Origin: an uncultured Nitrospiraceae bacterium
GTDB taxonomy: Bacteria; Nitrospirota; Thermodesulfovibrionia; Thermodesulfovibrionales; Dissulfurispiraceae
Direction of reading: 5' to 3'
DNA length: 64,000 bases
Assembly: GCA_903822005.1 (NCBI GenBank)
Contig: CAIJNL010000018.1
Span: forward strand, 186,001-250,000
Made by a program: the position numbers and the translations under genes. Below the pieces are notes generated by a model. The model ran no database searches. It had not been told where the DNA came from and saw nothing but the letters and a program-made list of their open reading frames with translations. Of this stretch, positions 46,071 to 56,254 are shown piece by piece. The number at the start of each line of letters is the position of its first letter. The stretch's first letter is position 1.

Positions 46071-48326
46071 TTAAAAAGCAGTACCAAAACCAAATTCGAT
46101 CCTGCCGAAACCTTCGTTCTGTCTGCGGAAGAGATTAACGCCGTACTCAATCCTTACCGGACCAAACGGTGACATCCAGCGCAGTCCGCCGCCCGCGGTG
46201 CTCCGAATGTCCCCGGCAAAAGTCTCATGGTTATCGTATGCATTTCCAGCATCATAAAAGATCACTCCCTTTACTTTGAGGTCCTTCAGGATCGGGAATA
46301 TGAATTCGGCATTCATTATCAATTCCTTGTCGCCTCCGATGGGCTGTCCGCTCGCCAGGTCCTTTGGCCCAGGGACTCCCATGCCAAAACCTCGTAGCGT
46401 ATCAATGCCTCCTAAATAGAACCTTTCATAAAGAGGAACGTCCTTGCCTAAAATACCCACGATCCAGCCAGCTCGACCTCTCAGGTGAAGCGTGCTGTCC
46501 CATACGATTGGGAAATACCAGCTTGAATCCCCGGTCACCCTGACAAATCTGTTGTCGCCCCCAAGACCTGCGAAATTGACAGTTATCACATTCCTGGAAC
46601 CTTTTGACGGATCCAGGAAGTTGTCCCTGTCATCACGTGCAATTGATGGACTGATCGCGCTTGTCAGTCGTTTGCCGGCCTGGTCTTTAATAAGAATAGA
46701 TGCGTTGCCGTCTATATCATACATTTTTGCGCGCTCAAGGTTGTATGCGATAGAGGTACTCCAGTACTCCCAGAAGCGCTTGCCCAGGCTGACTTCCAAT
46801 CCTATAGCGTCTCTCTTGAAGATGGGGTAATACCTGACGTTTTTATATATGGTCGCGCCGAACATGATCTCCTGGTCCAGGAACCAGGGGTCCCTGAACT
46901 TGAGAGACGCGTCCTTAACGCGCGTGCCGATCTGGCCGCTTGCAGATACGTACTGGCCGGTTCCCAACAGATTGTTCTGCGATAATTCTACCATGGCGAG
47001 TGGTCCGTCACTGCCCCAGCCACCGCCGATCGTAAAGGCGCCTGTCTGCTTCTCTTTAACCTTGACATCGAGGTCTACCACCTTTTCAGCAGCCCTCGGC
47101 TTGGGTGCCATATCGATGGTCTCGAAGAAGTTCAGATTTTTCAGCCGCTCATAACTCCGTTTGACAGCCGCGCTGTTGAAAGTTGCGCCCTCATCAACCC
47201 TGACCTCTCTGCGTATTACCTTGTCCTTGGTCTTGATGTTGCCAGAAATATCTATCTTGCCCATCTTATACTTTTGGCCTTCGCTGATCCTGTATACAAC
47301 AGTGACCAGCTTTTTCGCCTTGTCAGGCACAATGTCCGGATTCACAGCAACCAGTGCGTAGCCATTGTTAGAATATTTGTCGGAGAGAGCGGTAATATCC
47401 GACCTTAATACTGATTTGTCAAAAGTCTGTTTCGATTTCATCTTTACAAGCTTCATAAGTTCTGCTTCAGGGTAGACCGCATTGCCTGCCACTCCAACGG
47501 AATTGACTTTATACTGGTCGCCTTCCGATATGGCAATCGTGATGACCATCCCCTTCTGATCTTCCGTCAATTTTATCCTGGGCTCACCTATTGTAACCGC
47601 GATGTAGCCGTTTTCATGATACAGGTCCCTGATAAGCTCCACGCTGGCAAGCATCTCCGGCTTCTTGTAAAATCCTGTGCCGAAAATGAAGGAGAGAATA
47701 CCCCTCTCCTTGGTCTTCATGACGCCCCTGATCTTGCTTGCAGAGATCGCCTTGTTATTCTCTATCCTGATTTCTCTGATCTTTACCTTGTCGTTCTCTT
47801 TGATCTGGTATGTGACGACTACCTCGCCCTCGTCAGTCTTGTTTATAACAGGCACGACCTTGGCCAGATAATATCCTTCGTCCTCATAGAAGACTCTTAA
47901 TTTGATGGCGTTGTCATTGATAAGGGTGATGTCAGCTATTGCCCCGGGAGCTATAGCTATCTTCTCTTTAAGCTCTGTTGACTTGAATTCTTCATTGCCC
48001 TGGAAATCGACCTTGATTATGGTCGGCTTCTCCTTGACCGTGTAAATGACCTTGATGCCGCCCTCAAAAGGCTGCAACGCAACATTTACATCATCAAAAT
48101 AGCCCATCTTGTAAATTATTTTGATGTCTTCAGTCGTCTTTTCCTGGGACAGAGGCATCCCGGTCTTTTGAGTCAGCTTGGATTTGACAGCACCTTCCTC
48201 TATGCGCCGCAATCCTTTCACCTCAGTAGCAGTTACAATCGGGAGTTCCTCGGCAATAACGGACAGCGCTAAAAAAAACAGGAGAAAAAGACATAAAAAT
48301 GAATGGATAACAATTTTTTTATTCAT
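46071..48326 (-). CDS. bamA: Outer membrane protein assembly factor BamA
   Basis: A 751-residue Omp85 protein: signal peptide 1-25, five POTRA domains (about 27-420) with GLRRIEEGAVKSKL and EGGIKVIYTVKEKPTI, then the C-terminal 16-strand barrel (about 430-751) ending in an aromatic-terminated strand with GRIEFGFGTAF. The VRGF-type motif appears as TLRGFGMG in the barrel. BamA folds and inserts outer-membrane proteins. AAGGAAT lies before ATG 48326. It heads bamA-skp-lpxD-fabZ-lpxA-lpxI. Confidence 0.98.
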   Translation of the reverse strand: MNKKIVIHSFLCLFLLFFLALSVIAEELPIVTATEVKGLRRIEEGAVKSKLTQKTGMPLSQEKTTEDIKIIYKMGYFDDVNVALQPFEGGIKVIYTVKEKPTIIKVDFQGNEEFKSTELKEKIAIAPGAIADITLINDNAIKLRVFYEDEGYYLAKVVPVINKTDEGEVVVTYQIKENDKVKIREIRIENNKAISASKIRGVMKTKERGILSFIFGTGFYKKPEMLASVELIRDLYHENGYIAVTIGEPRIKLTEDQKGMVITIAISEGDQYKVNSVGVAGNAVYPEAELMKLVKMKSKQTFDKSVLRSDITALSDKYSNNGYALVAVNPDIVPDKAKKLVTVVYRISEGQKYKMGKIDISGNIKTKDKVIRREVRVDEGATFNSAAVKRSYERLKNLNFFETIDMAPKPRAAEKVVDLDVKVKEKQTGAFTIGGGWGSDGPLAMVELSQNNLLGTGQYVSASGQIGTRVKDASLKFRDPWFLDQEIMFGATIYKNVRYYPIFKRDAIGLEVSLGKRFWEYWSTSIAYNLERAKMYDIDGNASILIKDQAGKRLTSAISPSIARDDRDNFLDPSKGSRNVITVNFAGLGGDNRFVRVTGDSSWYFPIVWDSTLHLRGRAGWIVGILGKDVPLYERFYLGGIDTLRGFGMGVPGPKDLASGQPIGGDKELIMNAEFIFPILKDLKVKGVIFYDAGNAYDNHETFAGDIRSTAGGGLRWMSPFGPVRIEYGVNLFRRQNEGFGRIEFGFGTAF

Positions 48327-48482
48327 CAGATTCCTTCCCTATGACAGCTTTTTTTTAGGTCCGCCCCGCGGTTCGCTAAATTTTCGTGCTGGTGACTATT
48401 ATACCACAATATATTTATACGTTGCATATATGGCAAAGGCAATCGAAAACTTAACTGATTAGTCCAGAACTGCGCAATCTGA

Positions 48483-48488
48483 TATAAT
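48483..48488 (+). promoter_or_regulatory. -10 box of the ROK kinase gene
   Basis: A perfect TATAAT lies 38 bases before TTG 48526, giving a leader of about 31 nt. The corresponding -35 (around 48460-48465) is poor. This also argues against the TTG at 48490 as the start codon, since it falls within the -10/start region. Confidence 0.4.
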
Positions 48489-48525
48489 ATTGATTACGCT
48501 TTTTTTGCTCGGAGGAACTTTATCG

Positions 48526-49485
48526 TTGATTAGACATTGTTGTATTGCTGGAGATATAGGCGGTTCGAATATTAGGGTCTCTCTTGTAGCGGAGGACTTC
48601 CGGATCTTGTCTAAACTCAAGGAACCCTCTGGCGGAGAACCGCTTGTTGTGCTTATCAGACTGATTCAGGAGCTTCTCAATAATCTGCCACCAGCTATGA
48701 GCTGTTGTGGTATAGGCCTTGCCGTTGCAGGCATTATAGATAAGTCATCCGGTACTGTCCTAAGGTCTCCAAACATACAGAGCCTTTCGGGCCTTGGGCT
48801 GGGCAGTGCGATAAAGGACAAATTCGGCCTTCCGGTCATCATAGAGAATGATGCCAATGCTGCGGCATACGGGGAGCGGGTAGCCGGGGCAGGCAGGGAT
48901 TTTGAGGACTTTGTCATGCTTACACTCGGTACCGGAATTGGCGGCGGAATAGTCATCGCGGGCCGGCTTTTAGCGGTGTCTGCCGAAATCGGTCATGCGA
49001 CGATAAATATGACCGGACCTCAGTGCGGCTGCGGAAATTCGGGCTGCCTGGAATCATACGCTTCGGCAACAGCGATCATCGGCAATGCCGTGGCTGCCCT
49101 TAAGAACGATTCGGAAAGCATGCTGAAAGACCTTCATAACGGCAATATTTACAAGATTAGCGCTGAAGACATTTACAATGCCGCCCTTGAAGGAGACCCT
49201 CTGGCAAGAACTCTCCTTAGGGATGCGGGCAGGGCTCTCGGCATCGGTATTGCGAACATAATTAATTATTTTTCACCCCAGGCCGTAATCCTGACCGGTG
49301 GTCTGCTTGGTGCCTGGAATATTTACGTTGAAGCGGCAATGGCTGAGGCATCCAAAAGGGCTTTCCCCGAACTTTATGAGCGTACTCGGATAATAGCTTC
49401 ATCGCTCGGCGACGATGCCGGTACAGTAGGTATGGCTGCACTCGTATTGAACAGGCCCAAAGGCCTGAAACTAAAAAAAAATTAA
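48526..49485 (+). CDS. ROK-family sugar kinase (glucokinase-like)
   Basis: A 319-residue ROK protein: nucleotide loop GDIGGSNIRVSLV, ENDANAAAYGE, GTGIGGGIVIAG, and the zinc-binding CGCGNSGCLESYAS. It lacks the N-terminal helix-turn-helix of ROK regulators, so it is a kinase, probably of glucose or an amino sugar. TTG 48526 is preferred as the start: GGAGGA precedes it at 10 bases; the reading from TTG 48490 adds a short hydrophobic stretch inside the promoter. It is divergent from bamA and 19 bp upstream of lepA. Confidence 0.88.
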   Translation: MIRHCCIAGDIGGSNIRVSLVAEDFRILSKLKEPSGGEPLVVLIRLIQELLNNLPPAMSCCGIGLAVAGIIDKSSGTVLRSPNIQSLSGLGLGSAIKDKFGLPVIIENDANAAAYGERVAGAGRDFEDFVMLTLGTGIGGGIVIAGRLLAVSAEIGHATINMTGPQCGCGNSGCLESYASATAIIGNAVAALKNDSESMLKDLHNGNIYKISAEDIYNAALEGDPLARTLLRDAGRALGIGIANIINYFSPQAVILTGGLLGAWNIYVEAAMAEASKRAFPELYERTRIIASSLGDDAGTVGMAALVLNRPKGLKLKKN

Positions 49486-49503
49486 TGATTCGGACGGGAA
49501 AAA

Positions 49504-51294
49504 ATGTCTAAAGATATACGAAATTTTTCGATTATTGCCCATATCGATCACGGCAAATCTACCCTTGCCGACCGCATTCTGGAATTTACAGGGGCGTTGA
49601 GCAAGAGGGAAATGCAGGAGCAGGTTCTTGATACCATGGACCTGGAAAGAGAGCGCGGCATAACCATAAAGGCCCATGCCGTAAAGCTCAATTACAGGGA
49701 TTCTGACGGAAATGACTACATCCTGAACCTTATTGATACCCCCGGCCATGTCGATTTCTCCTATGAGGTTTCGAGGAGCCTGGCTTCATGCGAAGGCAGT
49801 CTCCTTGTGGTTGACGCGACCCAGGGGGTGGAAGCACAGACCCTTGCCAACGCATATCTGGCCATCGACCATAACCATGTGATAATCCCGGTCATTAATA
49901 AAATCGACCTGCCTGGCGCAGAGATTGATCGCGTTAAGGAACAGATAGAAGATATCATCGGCATAGATTGTGCTGATGCCATCCTCGCCAGCGCAAAGGA
50001 AGGCGTTGGCATAAAGGAGATCCTCGATGCTATCGTGAGCCGGATACCACCACCGGACCGCATGGTAGATGCGCCGCCAAGGGCACTGATATTTGATTCA
50101 TGGTTCGATAATTACCAGGGCGTAATAGTTCTGGTCAGGGTCTTTGAGGGCAGTATAAAGCCCGGCATGAAGATCAGGTTCATGGCAACGGAAAAAGAAT
50201 ATGAGGTGGCAAAAACAGGAGTGCTGACCCCGAAACTGCTGGAAGTGCCGGAACTGTCTGCGGGTGAAGTCGGCTATATAATCGCGGGCATCAAGAGCAT
50301 TGCCGATACCAAGATTGGCGATACTATAACTGATGCCGCCAACCCGGCTGCCGAACAGCTTGAGGGCTATAAGGAAATAAAGCCGATGGTCTTTTGCGGT
50401 CTTTATCCGGTCGAGACCAACCAGTATGAAGAGCTTAAGGCTGCCCTCGAAAAATTAAGACTGAATGACTCGTCTTTCAATTATGAGCCCGAGACATCGA
50501 CCGCCCTTGGCTTTGGCTTCCGCTGTGGTTTTCTCGGTCTCCTTCATATGGAGATAGTCAAGGAGAGACTCGAAAGAGAGTTCGAACTCTCGCTTATCAG
50601 CACCGCTCCCACCGTTATTTACAAGATAAAAGATAAAAGCGGCAATGAAATATCGGTCGATAATCCGAGCAGCCTGCCTGACCAGTTTGAGAGTATTGCC
50701 GAACCTTACGTGAAGGTGTCGATCTTTGTACCCAAGGAGTTCGTCGGTCAGATGCTCGAGCTCTGCCAGTCAAAACGCGGCATCCAGAAGGAATTCAGCT
50801 ATGTCGGCAAAGAGCGGATAACTATAGTTTATGAAATGCCGCTCAACGAAATCCTCTGGGACTTTTATGACAGCCTTAAATCGCTTTCCAAAGGATACGC
50901 GTCGATGGATTACGAATTTGCCGGATACAAGGAATCCAGTCTGGTCAAGCTTGACATGATGCTAAATGGAGAGCCCGTTGACGCGCTCTCCTTGATAGTC
51001 CACAAGGACAGCGCTTATTATAAAGGCAGGCAGATAGCAGAAAGGCTCAGGCAGGTCATTCCCAGGCAGATGTTCGAGATCGCCATCCAGGCATCGATAG
51101 GCAACAAGGTCATAGCCCGGGAGAGCGTAAAGGCGCTCCGAAAAAATGTTTTGGCCAAGTGCTATGGCGGAGATATCACAAGGAAGAGAAAGCTGTTAGA
51201 AAAACAGAAGGAAGGGAAAAAGAGGATGAAACAGATCGGAAGGGTAGAGATACCCCAGGAGGCGTTTCTTTCGGTCTTAAAGGTGAAGGAATAG
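49504..51294 (+). CDS. lepA: Elongation factor 4 (LepA)
   Basis: A 596-residue translational GTPase: P-loop [14 protein letters not shown] switch II, NKIDLP, then EF-G-like domains II, III and V and the LepA-specific C-terminal domain ending with [20 protein letters not shown], which is characteristic of LepA. It back-translocates or aids ribosome biogenesis under stress. It starts with ATG 49504 after CGGACGGG. lepB follows with no intervening base. Confidence 0.98.
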   Translation: MSKDIRNFSIIAHIDHGKSTLADRILEFTGALSKREMQEQVLDTMDLERERGITIKAHAVKLNYRDSDGNDYILNLIDTPGHVDFSYEVSRSLASCEGSLLVVDATQGVEAQTLANAYLAIDHNHVIIPVINKIDLPGAEIDRVKEQIEDIIGIDCADAILASAKEGVGIKEILDAIVSRIPPPDRMVDAPPRALIFDSWFDNYQGVIVLVRVFEGSIKPGMKIRFMATEKEYEVAKTGVLTPKLLEVPELSAGEVGYIIAGIKSIADTKIGDTITDAANPAAEQLEGYKEIKPMVFCGLYPVETNQYEELKAALEKLRLNDSSFNYEPETSTALGFGFRCGFLGLLHMEIVKERLEREFELSLISTAPTVIYKIKDKSGNEISVDNPSSLPDQFESIAEPYVKVSIFVPKEFVGQMLELCQSKRGIQKEFSYVGKERITIVYEMPLNEILWDFYDSLKSLSKGYASMDYEFAGYKESSLVKLDMMLNGEPVDALSLIVHKDSAYYKGRQIAERLRQVIPRQMFEIAIQASIGNKVIARESVKALRKNVLAKCYGGDITRKRKLLEKQKEGKKRMKQIGRVEIPQEAFLSVLKVKE

Positions 51295-51939
51295 ATGGAA
51301 GGCAAAAAAATGGTCGTTATCGGCCACAGCAAGATATGGGAGTATGCAAAAGCTATTCTGACGGCCATACTCCTGGCCCTGATTATCAGGACATTCTGCA
51401 TACAGGCATTCAAGATACCCTCCGGTTCGATGATCCCGACCATGCTTATCGGCGATCATCTGCTGGTCAACAAGATAATCTACGGCACTCCCGTTGACAT
51501 ACCTTTCACCGACATTACGGTGTTCCATATGCCCGGGCTCCGGAAGCCCCAGCGGGGCGAGATAATAGTTTTCAAGTACCCTGAAGACCCTACCAGGGAT
51601 TTCATAAAACGTGTGGTAGCTGTTGAAGGCAACACGGTACAGATGATCGACGGCAAGCTTTATGTTAACGGGGCCTTTGTTAAAGAGCCGTACACACAGC
51701 ATACGGACACTACCATAAGAATGGGACGGCTTGAGCCCAGGGACAACTTCGGGCCTTTTTTGGTGCCGAAAAACAAGCTCTTCATGATGGGTGACAACAG
51801 GGACCAGAGCTACGACAGCAGATGGTGGGGTTATGTGGATGTAAAACAGGTCAAGGGCAAGGCGCTGATCATGTATTGGTCGTGGGACAGCGACAAATCT
51901 TTTCCTCGCTTTGAGAGGATCGGAAAGCTGATAGACTAA
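51295..51939 (+). CDS. lepB: Signal peptidase I
   Basis: A 214-residue type I signal peptidase: one N-terminal membrane helix (about 18-36), catalytic serine 45 in IPSGSMIPTM, catalytic lysine 105 in FIKRVV, and the conserved GDNRDQSYDSRWWG box near the C-terminus. It cleaves signal peptides of exported proteins in the inner membrane. The gene starts immediately after lepA; the lepA-lepB pairing is common. It is shorter than E. coli LepB, which has a second transmembrane helix. Confidence 0.97.
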   Translation: MEGKKMVVIGHSKIWEYAKAILTAILLALIIRTFCIQAFKIPSGSMIPTMLIGDHLLVNKIIYGTPVDIPFTDITVFHMPGLRKPQRGEIIVFKYPEDPTRDFIKRVVAVEGNTVQMIDGKLYVNGAFVKEPYTQHTDTTIRMGRLEPRDNFGPFLVPKNKLFMMGDNRDQSYDSRWWGYVDVKQVKGKALIMYWSWDSDKSFPRFERIGKLID

Positions 51940-52037
51940 ATATATCCAGGACCGAAAAATGCTGATCGACGTTTTTAGGGGTGCCATAGTCTTTATTATT
52001 AATCTGCAATAGTAAGTCTTAAATCATGGGTTGAACT

Positions 52038-52706
52038 ATGTTTACCGGATTGATTATAGAACTCGGGGAGGTCTGGGCGCTCGAAAGACGCGGCCCCGGC
52101 GCACGACTCACCCTGAAGGGGCATAAGATATTTAATGATCTCGCTCTTGGCGACAGCATTGCCATTAACGGCGTCTGCCTTACAGTAACCTCTGCTGAAA
52201 GAGATATGGCATCTTTCGATGTCTCGAGCGAGACACTCAAAAACACCAATCTCGGCGGGCTTAGACGCGGCGACAGGGTAAATCTCGAACCTTCGCTCAG
52301 GCCGGACTCAAAACTGGGCGGACATTTTGTCACCGGTCATGCTGAGGCGTCGGGCACAATCAGGTCGAGAAGGGCTGAAGGGAATGCAGAACGTATTGAG
52401 ATAGGGGCGCCCGCGTCTGTCCTGAAATATCTTGTTCCAAAAGGTTCGGTTGCAGTTGACGGAATCAGTCTTACAGTTGTTGATATTTGGAAGGATGCCT
52501 TTAGCCTTGTGATAATACCTCATACCGCCGCGCAAACAACTATCGGCTTTAAAAAAGCTGGTGATTCTGTCAATCTTGAGCCGGACATACTCGCAAAATA
52601 TGTCGAACGGATGCTGCAAAATAAGGTTGCGGGGGAAAACTCTCCTGATGCTGATGCTTCAAATGAACGGTTTATCTCCAAGCTCAAAGACTCCGGTTTT
52701 ATTTAG
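52038..52706 (+). CDS. ribE: Riboflavin synthase alpha chain
   Basis: A 222-residue enzyme with two tandem lumazine-binding barrels: the first opens MFTGLIIELGEVWALE, with SIAINGVCLTV; the second has GHFVTGHAEASGTI, SVAVDGISLTVV. It converts two 6,7-dimethyl-8-ribityllumazine molecules to riboflavin. There is no FMN riboswitch in the 98 bp upstream. ribBA follows after 142 bp. ribD and ribH are not in the window. Confidence 0.96.
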   Translation: MFTGLIIELGEVWALERRGPGARLTLKGHKIFNDLALGDSIAINGVCLTVTSAERDMASFDVSSETLKNTNLGGLRRGDRVNLEPSLRPDSKLGGHFVTGHAEASGTIRSRRAEGNAERIEIGAPASVLKYLVPKGSVAVDGISLTVVDIWKDAFSLVIIPHTAAQTTIGFKKAGDSVNLEPDILAKYVERMLQNKVAGENSPDADASNERFISKLKDSGFI

Positions 52707-52848
52707 CGTTTCACCTGCTTCTCCTTTCTGGAATACCTTTTTTTATTTCTGCTATACTGAGTTAGGACAATCGGTCGATAAATTAAAACTTTAGTTCACT
52801 TTGTTAACGGTATCGTTTGTTATTCAACCTTATCACTGGAGGACTGTA

Positions 52849-54063
52849 ATGGATAAATATAAATTGAACGCTGTCGCGGAAGCCATCGAGGATATCGCTA
52901 AAGGCAAAATGGTCATCCTTGTTGATGACGAAGACAGGGAAAACGAGGGCGATCTCTGCATGGCAGCCGAAAAGATTACGGCTGATGACATTAACTTCAT
53001 GGCAAAATATGGCAGGGGCCTAATATGCCTTTCTCTGACTCCACAGCGCGTTGATGAATTGAAACTGCCGATGATGTCCGAAGAGAACACATCCTCTTTT
53101 GGCACGCCTTTTACTGTCTCGATAGAAGCCAAGAAAGGCGTTACCACGGGCATATCTGCCCAGGACAGGGCCGTCACAATTAAAACGGCGATCGATCCTA
53201 AAACAAGGCCTGAAGACATCGCTCGTCCCGGACATACTTTCCCCCTGAAATCCAAGACTGGAGGCGTTTTACAGCGGGCGGGCCAGACCGAGGGATCTGT
53301 TGACCTGGCAAGATTGGCGGGGCTTTATCCGGCCGGTGTCATATGCGAGATAATGAATGATGACGGCACTATGGCCAGGATGCCGCAGCTTATCGAGTTT
53401 GCAAAGCTTCATTCACTCAAGATCGTAGCTATAAAAGATCTTATCCAGTATCGCACGCGCACCGAATGTTTCGTTAAGCGCGTAGCTACGGCTAAAATGC
53501 CTACCAGGTACGGAGGCGACTTCACTGCAATTGCCTATTCGAATATTGTTGATGACAATATTCATGTGGCGCTGGTCAAGGGCAGCATTTCACCTGAAGA
53601 CAGGGTGCTTGTAAGGGTGCATTCAGAATGTCTGACCGGAGATGTTTTTGGATCAAAGCGCTGCGACTGCGGTGATCAGCTGCACCACGCGATGGAAATG
53701 ATCGGCAGGGAAGGCAAGGGCGTAATACTCTATATGCGCCAGGAAGGCAGGGGCATAGGTCTGCCGAGCAAACTCCAGGCTTATGAACTGCAGGACAAGG
53801 GACTCGATACGGTTGAGGCTAATATTCAGCTTGGTTTCAAGCCTGATCTGAGGGATTACGGTATTGGCGCCCAGATACTCGTAGACCTTGGTATTAAAAG
53901 AATGCGGTTGATTACTAACAATCCAAAGAAAATAATAGGACTTGATGGTTATCATCTTAAGGTAGTGGAAAGGGTAGCCCTTGAAACGAAGCCGAATGAC
54001 AAGAACCTGCTTTATTTAAAGACGAAAAAGAAAAAGATGGGACATCTGCTCGAAAACGTTTAA
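52849..54063 (+). CDS. ribBA: Bifunctional DHBP synthase / GTP cyclohydrolase II
   Basis: A 404-residue fusion. The N-terminal half is DHBP synthase ([12 protein letters not shown], with the metal/catalytic acid cluster); the C-terminal half is GTP cyclohydrolase II, with zinc ligands C-x10-C-x-C in [16 protein letters not shown] and [10 protein letters not shown]. It makes DHBP and the pyrimidine precursor for riboflavin. ATG 52849 is the start, with GGAGG six bases before; the reading from 52801 adds 16 residues absent from homologues. It belongs with ribE. Confidence 0.96.
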   Translation: MDKYKLNAVAEAIEDIAKGKMVILVDDEDRENEGDLCMAAEKITADDINFMAKYGRGLICLSLTPQRVDELKLPMMSEENTSSFGTPFTVSIEAKKGVTTGISAQDRAVTIKTAIDPKTRPEDIARPGHTFPLKSKTGGVLQRAGQTEGSVDLARLAGLYPAGVICEIMNDDGTMARMPQLIEFAKLHSLKIVAIKDLIQYRTRTECFVKRVATAKMPTRYGGDFTAIAYSNIVDDNIHVALVKGSISPEDRVLVRVHSECLTGDVFGSKRCDCGDQLHHAMEMIGREGKGVILYMRQEGRGIGLPSKLQAYELQDKGLDTVEANIQLGFKPDLRDYGIGAQILVDLGIKRMRLITNNPKKIIGLDGYHLKVVERVALETKPNDKNLLYLKTKKKKMGHLLENV

Positions 54064-54101
54064 CCGGACCTGTGGAGCATGGTTGAGTGCTGCTTTAGAA
54101 A

Positions 54102-54175
54102 CGCGCCTGAAGGGATTCGAACCCCCGACCCTCAGCTCCGGAGGCTGATGCTCTAATCCACTGAGCTACAGGCGC
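54102..54175 (-). tRNA. tRNA-Arg (anticodon CCG)
   Basis: On the minus strand: acceptor GCGCCTG/CAGGCGC, D arm with TAGCTCAGTGG, anticodon loop CTCCGGA giving CCG, T arm with GGTTCGAATCC. The length is 74 nt including the discriminator; CCA is not encoded. It reads arginine codon CGG. Confidence 0.96.
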
Positions 54176-54381
54176 GGCATGAATATTCTACCACAGTGCG
54201 CCATTAAATCAAAAAAATACCGGATTGTGCATTTTCCTTGTTTTTACCGGCGCGGATAATTTCGTACAATATAACAGGTAATGTTTTCTGATATCGTAAT
54301 GCTGATGGCTTACGAAATAGCCTGCACAACTATGCGTTAATTTATTAATTGTCATTAATAAGGCATGAACGGAGGACAGTC
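54176..54381. other. Intergenic region between tRNA-Arg and the flavin reductase gene
   Basis: About 200 bp of AT-rich sequence. I see no gene, no strong hairpin and no convincing promoter pair; the downstream gene's GGAGG (about 54371-54375) is the only clear signal. Confidence 0.5.
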
Positions 54382-54948
54382 ATGAAAGTATCTTTAGGAC
54401 CAAGGACTACAGCTTATCCCTCACCGGTATGGATTATCGGCTCGTATGACTCAAAGGGCAAACCCAACATGATGTCTGTAGCCTGGGGAGGAATATGCTG
54501 CTCCCAGCCGCCATGTGCTACTATTTCGCTGCGCAAGGCAACTTATACTTATGCATGCATCCTTGAGCGCAAGGCTTACACAATCAGCATTCCCTCTGAA
54601 AAATATGTGACGCAGGCTGATTATGTCGGAATTGCTTCAGGCAGGGATGCAGACAAGTTCGGCGTGACCGGCCTTACGCCTGTCAGGAGTTCGCTGGTTG
54701 ATGCGCCTTATGTTGCAGAGTTCCCGGTAGTCCTTGAATGCAGGGTGATCCATACCTTTGAGATCGGCCTCCATACCCAGTTTATCGGTGAAATAGTGGA
54801 TGTAAAGGCCGATGAGTCGGTGATCGGAGACAAGGGCATGCCGGATATCTCCAAAGTCAGGCCTTTTATTTTCGAGCATGGCAACGCCGGATATTATGGC
54901 ATAGGCTCATATATAGGCAAGGCATTTTCAATCGGAAAGTCTTTATAG
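54382..54948 (+). CDS. Flavin reductase family (flavoredoxin-like) protein
   Basis: A 188-residue FMN-binding split-barrel protein. SLGPRTTAYPSPVWIIGSYD near the N-terminus and the PNMMSVAWGG segment are typical of flavoredoxin-like members, which carry FMN for low-potential electron transfer. ATG 54382 is chosen, with GGAGG six bases before; the reading from 54349 adds eleven residues (MSLIRHERRTV). It is 19 bp upstream of a nitroreductase, so the two flavoproteins are probably co-transcribed. Confidence 0.9.
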   Translation: MKVSLGPRTTAYPSPVWIIGSYDSKGKPNMMSVAWGGICCSQPPCATISLRKATYTYACILERKAYTISIPSEKYVTQADYVGIASGRDADKFGVTGLTPVRSSLVDAPYVAEFPVVLECRVIHTFEIGLHTQFIGEIVDVKADESVIGDKGMPDISKVRPFIFEHGNAGYYGIGSYIGKAFSIGKSL

Positions 54949-54967
54949 TTATGTTGGGAGGCGACTA

Positions 54968-55480
54968 ATGGATATTTTCACGGCTATCAGAGAGCGGAAA
55001 AGTGTCAGGGAATTCCGTGACGCGGATATAGAAAACGCCAAGCTCCTGAGCATCCTGGAAGCAGCGCGGCTTTCGCCCTCAGCAAAAAATATGCAGGCCT
55101 GGAAGTTCGTCGTTGTCAGGGATGCTGCGACCAGAAAGAAGCTGGCAGAGGCCGCCAATGGGCAGATTTTCGCCGGCACGGCCCCTGTGATTATTGTGGC
55201 GTGCGGCACTGCCCCCGAATATATAATGCCCTGCGGCCAGCATGCGTATGCCATTGACCTTTCGATAGCATGCACTCATATGGTCCTCGAGGCATGGGAA
55301 CTCGGGATAGGCAGCTGCTGGCTTGGGGCCTTTAACGAAACAGAGGTGAAGAATATCCTGAATATACCAAAATCCGTGCGTGTAGTCGCGATGATTCCGT
55401 TTGGTTATGCTGCCGGGCCCGTTCCGTCAACGTCGAGAAAGCGGCTTGATGAAATCATGTCGTACGACAAATACAGTTAG
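54968..55480 (+). CDS. Nitroreductase-family flavoprotein
   Basis: A 170-residue member of the nitroreductase fold: RERKSVREF (FMN phosphate contacts) and AARLSPSAKNMQAWKFVV at the N-terminus, and a C-terminal region with GSCWLGAF and PFGYAAGPV. It uses FMN and NAD(P)H, substrate unknown; short members of this type are often NADH-dependent reductases in anaerobes. A good GGGAGG precedes ATG 54968. The upstream flavin reductase is probably its operon partner. Confidence 0.92.
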   Translation: MDIFTAIRERKSVREFRDADIENAKLLSILEAARLSPSAKNMQAWKFVVVRDAATRKKLAEAANGQIFAGTAPVIIVACGTAPEYIMPCGQHAYAIDLSIACTHMVLEAWELGIGSCWLGAFNETEVKNILNIPKSVRVVAMIPFGYAAGPVPSTSRKRLDEIMSYDKYS

Positions 55481-55541
55481 CAGACGCCAGCTGTTCAAAG
55501 AGTCGTCAGGGACATGTTTTTTTTGCGGCCCGAAAGATGTT

Positions 55542-55706
55542 TTATGAATAACTGGATAAAACAAGCATAAGCGCCGTCAGGGTCACTACGAAAAGCAGTG
55601 TTATCCCCATTTTTCTCAGGATACCTGTCCGCCTGATACTGGCCGAAACAAATCCGTATCTGGTATGAAGCATCAGCTGGTTATCTTCTCTTGCTATTGT
55701 ATTCAT
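55542..55706 (-). CDS. 54-aa membrane peptide coupled to a receiver-like protein
   Basis: A 54-residue frame that starts at ATG 55706, immediately after the TAG of the upstream receiver-like gene, and ends at 55542. It has a polar N-terminal half with three Arg (SIRRTGILRKMG) and a hydrophobic helix at about 34-50 (ITLLFVVTLTALMLVLS). Such abutting stop-start pairs usually mean translational coupling. No homologue is recognised. It is shorter than usual gene-calling thresholds; the coding case rests on the coupling and the membrane helix. Confidence 0.5.
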   Translation of the reverse strand: MNTIAREDNQLMLHTRYGFVSASIRRTGILRKMGITLLFVVTLTALMLVLSSYS

Positions 55707-56120
55707 CTATCTATAAGGCCCTGTGAAGCTCGACAGGAATGATCTGCGATCATTAGGGATACCCGGAAACAGTGTATCAATAGTGACGTTTTTTTTAACG
55801 GTCTCTGAAACAAATGCCGATTCCGGTTTTTCTTCCGCCTTAACGGAAGCATCCGCGGACATCCGAAATACCTGGGTCGCGGCTAACCCTATTTTCTGGC
55901 CGCTCACACCTTCCGGATCAGACATATCTGGCATACGGGTGTCTGTCAACAGCACATCAATCGGTCTCTCCCTGAGAATTTTTTCAGCCTGTTCACTGTC
56001 CTCTGCCGTCAAGACTTCATAATCGCCTGCATGTTTGCCTATGGCAGCTGAGAGCATATCAAGCAGTTTGTTATCATCCCCTACAATCAGGATATTCTTC
56101 ATTTTTTTCTTAAATCGCAT
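55707..56120 (-). CDS. Truncated receiver-like protein
   Basis: A 137-residue protein. Residues ~7-66 resemble the first half of a response-regulator receiver domain: KNILIVGDDNKLLDML (acid pair at the strand end) and LLTDTRMPDM with the phosphorylatable aspartate. Instead of strand 4, strand 5 and the KP motif, the sequence then turns into a polar, Ser/Glu-rich tail (SDPEGVSGQKIGLAATQVF...). Either the receiver was truncated and fused to unrelated sequence, or this is a degenerate domain used as a docking partner. GAGG precedes ATG 56120. The 54-residue peptide follows with no gap. There is no histidine kinase nearby. Confidence 0.6.
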   Translation of the reverse strand: MRFKKKMKNILIVGDDNKLLDMLSAAIGKHAGDYEVLTAEDSEQAEKILRERPIDVLLTDTRMPDMSDPEGVSGQKIGLAATQVFRMSADASVKAEEKPESAFVSETVKKNVTIDTLFPGIPNDRRSFLSSFTGPYR

Positions 56121-56254
56121 CTTTCCTCGCTATGGCATCTTTATGGCATTAAAGCTGCCTGATTTACAAATTTTATTTGGTACGCAGTCCAGGCAGACAA
56201 ATCCTCTTGCCGGACCTTTGCGTCTTTTATTAATGTTCCGTTGCTCTCGTATAA

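Noticed and set aside
51940-52848. FMN riboswitch upstream of ribE or ribBA
   Set aside because: Neither gap contains the conserved RFN motifs; the 98-bp and 142-bp gaps have no matching helices.
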